Assembly: GCA_046351595.1 (NCBI GenBank) | Contig: JAXLYE010000018.1 | Coordinates: forward strand, 1-44,913 | Direction: 5' to 3' | DNA: 44,913 nucleotides | DNA from: JAXLYE01 sp046351595 | Lineage (GTDB): Bacteria; Myxococcota_A; Polyangia; Palsa-1104; JAEUJZ01 | In this document: in pieces, positions 42,585 to 44,913 of the stretch | Layout: the number at the start of each line of letters is the position of its first letter | Position numbering within the stretch: position 1 is the first letter of the stretch | The notes under the pieces: generated by a model | Told to the model about the DNA's origin: nothing | The model's database searches: none | The model's input: only the letters and a program-made list of their open reading frames with translations | Position numbers and translations under genes: made by a program

Positions 42585-44681
42585 GTGCGGCCCGACCTCG
42601 GCCACGGCGTGCGCGAGGCGCTGCGCTGGCTCGCCCTGAACGAAGGCTGGCTGCTGATCTTCGACGGCGTGCAGGATCCGCAGATCGTGCAGGACCTGCT
42701 GCCTTCTCACTCGGACGGGCACGTGCTCATCACGACGGCCCACCCCGACTGGCCCGTCGTGTACGAGCGCCGCTGCCGGCTGACCCGCATCGGCCACAAG
42801 CCGGACGTCGTGGCCAGCGCCGCGGTGCCCCGGTTCACAGAGGACGAAGGGATCGACTTCAGCCTGAAGCTGAACGCCCGGAACGAGCCGATCAAAGACG
42901 CTCCGTCGCGGTTCCTCCTGACGCTCAGCTTCCATCCGCTGGCGCTGGGGATCGTCGGCGCGCTGCGCGAGTGGCACCTGGTGTCGACGCTTTGGGAGCG
43001 GGCCTGCGAGATCCTGCGCATCCCAGTCAGCGCGGTCCCGATCCGCATGGACGCGGACACCGAGGTGCTCGAGCTGGCGCTGCGCATCGCCCTCGACGAG
43101 CTCGTGCCGCACGAGGGAGCGCTGGAGCTCCTGCGCCTGTACGCCGTGCTCGGCGCAGCGCGGGTCCCGGACGAGCTGCTCGTCGCCCTCGCGCCGCACC
43201 TGGCGGAGGGAGAGCGGCCCAGGCAGTGGTTCACGCTCAAGCGCTGCGGCCTGATCCAGCACTCGATCTGGGGCGGGCGCATGCACCGCGCCGTGGCCGA
43301 CCGCGTGCTCGCGCTGCTCCGCCGCTCCGAGCACAAGGAGCTGGTCGCGGGCGCGCTCGCGGCGATGACGGCGGCGCTGCAGCGGCTCGGCTACGGGACC
43401 CAGGAGCCTCTGCCCGCAGACTGGATCCCGCACGTCCTCGCGCTGGCCCGCCGCGCCGCGCCGCTGGGGCTGTGCAGCGCCTATGTGGTGGAGCTTTTGG
43501 GCCGCTGCGGCCGCTCGTTGCTGCAGCTCGGCCTGCCGGAGCTTGCGCTCTCGGTCCTGGAGGAGGAGCTCGTGCTGCGGCGGCGCGGCTCGCTGGCGTC
43601 GCAGCCAGAAGATCCGGCAGCGAGCGGCTCCGCTGCGACATGCCGCTCGGTGCTGGACGTGCTGCGCGACCTGGGCCGGGCGGCCGTAGCCTGTGATCAG
43701 CCCGAGCGCGCCGTGGGCTACCTGCAGCGCGCGCTGCGGCTCCTTCCCTCGGTATCCTCCGTGGAAGCCCCCGACCGACGCGCGCTCCTGCATGTGCAGC
43801 ACCAGCTCGGCGAGGCCGCCTTCGCCGCGCACCAGTTTGAGCTGGCGGCCGATGCGCTGCTCAGCGCTCTGGATCTCGCCGAGCAGGCCGCAAGCGGCGA
43901 GCCCGAGCCCGAGCCCGACCCGGAGCCCCTGTCTCTGGCGCTGTGCGCGGAGGACGCCGCGCGCTGCCTGGAGCACATCCCGGCGCGGGCCGAGGAAGCG
44001 CGGGCGCTGCGCGAGCGTGCACACCGGCTGGCCACAAAAGAGAGAGCGGAAACCGCCGGCACGTCGGCCCGGATGGTCCGGCTGGGCGAGCTGCAGCTCG
44101 CGGCGGACGCGCCCGGACCTGCGCTCGACTCCTTCACGCAGGCGATTCAAGCGCTGCCGGGGAAGGAGCTGTACCGGCTGCGCCTGCGCGCCCAGCGGCT
44201 GCAGGCGACTGCGCTGACGCGCCTCGGTCGCTACGACGAGGCGGCGTCGAGCCTGCGCGGGATGCTCTACACGCACTGCATCGATCTGGGCCTTCTGCCC
44301 GAGCGCGAGCTCGCGGAGGTGCACTGCGCGCTCGGCAAGGCGGAGGAGCAGCGCGGAGAGCTCTCGGAAGCGGCGGTGCATTACCAGCGCGCGCTCGAGC
44401 TGTACCACGAGCTCGGCGAGCCCGGAGGTCCGCTGCTGGGGATCCTGCACCTCTCGCTCAGCCGCGTCCGGGCCCGGCTCGGCGAGCACGCGGCTGCGGT
44501 GCTGCACTGCCAGCGCGGCGGCAGCCTGATCAAGCCGGCGAGCGAGCACCTCTCGCAGAAGGAGCTGCAGGCGTACGCCGCCCTGCGAGAGGAGCTGCTG
44601 CGCGCGCAAGAGGCTGAGCCGCTGCCGCTCGCGCTGCAAGGCCCCGTGCCGGCCGCGGCTCCTTCGCGAGAGGGGCGCTGA
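42585..44681 (+). CDS. NB-ARC/STAND-type TPR protein lacking its P-loop
   Basis: 698 residues from GTG 42585. The first segment, GWLLIFDGVQDPQIVQDLLP then GHVLITTAHPDWP, is the Walker B and sensor region of NB-ARC-like STAND ATPases; LTLSFHPLALGIVGAL corresponds to the GLPLAL motif. The remaining ~450 residues are TPR-like helices (LGEAAFAAHQFELAADALLS, ALGKAEEQRGELSEAAVHYQ). The Walker A part that should lie ~80 residues before Walker B is missing. The frame is open back to 42434 and shows related sequence but no start codon or GxGGxGK. Either a decapitated gene or one with a highly diverged front; nucleotide binding is doubtful. Confidence 0.65.
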   Translation: MRPDLGHGVREALRWLALNEGWLLIFDGVQDPQIVQDLLPSHSDGHVLITTAHPDWPVVYERRCRLTRIGHKPDVVASAAVPRFTEDEGIDFSLKLNARNEPIKDAPSRFLLTLSFHPLALGIVGALREWHLVSTLWERACEILRIPVSAVPIRMDADTEVLELALRIALDELVPHEGALELLRLYAVLGAARVPDELLVALAPHLAEGERPRQWFTLKRCGLIQHSIWGGRMHRAVADRVLALLRRSEHKELVAGALAAMTAALQRLGYGTQEPLPADWIPHVLALARRAAPLGLCSAYVVELLGRCGRSLLQLGLPELALSVLEEELVLRRRGSLASQPEDPAASGSAATCRSVLDVLRDLGRAAVACDQPERAVGYLQRALRLLPSVSSVEAPDRRALLHVQHQLGEAAFAAHQFELAADALLSALDLAEQAASGEPEPEPDPEPLSLALCAEDAARCLEHIPARAEEARALRERAHRLATKERAETAGTSARMVRLGELQLAADAPGPALDSFTQAIQALPGKELYRLRLRAQRLQATALTRLGRYDEAASSLRGMLYTHCIDLGLLPERELAEVHCALGKAEEQRGELSEAAVHYQRALELYHELGEPGGPLLGILHLSLSRVRARLGEHAAAVLHCQRGGSLIKPASEHLSQKELQAYAALREELLRAQEAEPLPLALQGPVPAAAPSREGR

Positions 44682-44823
44682 GCGGGCGACCGGTCGCCGC
44701 CGGAGCCGCAAGGCTTGAGCAGGTGGAGGCAGGCCGCCTCGGTCGGCTACAGGGCTTGCCTACTTCATCCGCACCACCAAGCAGGCAAGGCGACCGCGGG
44801 CGTCAGACCCGACCCGATCCGAA

Positions 44824-44890
44824 CCCTTCCAATCTGGATCTCCGTCGGAAACTGCAAGCGCTCCGCATCGGATTGAAACGATTGGAAGGG
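44824..44890. repeat. Inverted repeat near the right edge
   Basis: CCCTTCCAATC (44824-44834) and GATTGGAAGGG (44880-44890) are perfect 11-bp inverted copies 45 bp apart. This could be a stem-loop, operator pair or element end. A short plus-strand frame spans it (LDLRRKLQALRIGLKRLEGL); with no start signal I do not call it a gene. Confidence 0.45.
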
Positions 44891-44913
44891 CTCTTCACTC
44901 GGCCGTGACCTTA

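Noticed and set aside
42291..44711. An 806-codon minus-strand open frame over the NB-ARC/TPR gene
   Set aside because: Leu/Arg/Gln-rich shadow without motifs; the plus frame has Walker B and TPR patterns.
44723..44908. Short plus-strand frame at the right edge
   Set aside because: Lacks a ribosome site; the regular Leu/Arg pattern is partly produced by the inverted repeat.

Overview
The window is GC-rich, gene-dense bacterial chromosome. It is full of predicted lipoproteins, Hanks-type Ser/Thr kinases (one fused to an AAA ATPase and TPR helices, one with a polytopic membrane tail), NtrC-like AAA+ genes, DUF4397 and FG-GAP surface proteins, and secreted c-type cytochromes. That mix fits a large-genome myxobacterium or related member of the Myxococcota. 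This is an inference from gene content; no rRNA, tRNA, CRISPR or other taxonomic marker was seen.

Layout. 1-2.4 kb: a cut-off membrane/coiled-coil protein, a stranded kinase catalytic loop, and a beta-propeller lipoprotein with a CxxCH motif. 2.8-8.7 kb: an accessory island with a tyrosine recombinase, a truncated copy of a small unknown family, a striking array of degenerate 13-14-bp repeats, a PQQ-type propeller, a coiled-coil protein, the full-length member of the same small family (zinc ribbon), and a frameshifted ribbon-helix-helix-like gene. 9.0-16.7 kb: a run of same-strand signalling genes: a membrane protein with a degenerate histidine-kinase ATPase fold, an EgtD-like methyltransferase, a degenerate NtrC-like AAA+/Fis protein, a PknK-like kinase-ATPase-TPR giant, and a second methyltransferase. 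17.2-20.3 kb: a duplicated DUF4397 lipoprotein, then an ECF sigma factor overlapping its RskA-like anti-sigma factor. 20.5-22.9 kb: a TetR repressor translationally coupled to a COQ4-like protein, with two near-identical operators, followed by a broken outer-membrane-barrel remnant.

23-32 kb: a polytopic Ser/Thr kinase; an OmpR-type two-component pair; and, divergent from it, an export-oriented gene run encoding a tyrosinase-like/cytochrome c lipoprotein, a Cys/Gly-rich lipoprotein, an FG-GAP lipoprotein and an intradiol dioxygenase. Together these suggest surface oxidation and ring cleavage of phenolic compounds. 32-33.2 kb holds short secreted proteins and gene remnants. 33.2-38.8 kb: a gamma-glutamyltranspeptidase-like enzyme, an NCS1-like permease, an HxD...H oxygenase-like protein, a dihydroneopterin-aldolase-like/cupin fusion and a short-chain dehydrogenase, which may form an uncharacterised metabolic (possibly pterin- or nucleobase-linked) pathway. 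39.2-44.9 kb: unknown proteins, a lipoprotein, a proline-tailed secreted protein and an NB-ARC/TPR protein that lacks its P-loop part.

The most distinctive signals are the 13-14-bp repeat array at 4473-4882, the FolB-cupin/SDR/oxygenase/permease neighbourhood, the signalling run of degenerate regulators at 9-16.7 kb, the paired TetR operators, a two-copy dispersed element (32781 and 41173), and many short gene remnants (kinase, DabA, fasciclin, DUF4198, RHH, barrel), which indicate active turnover of accessory DNA.
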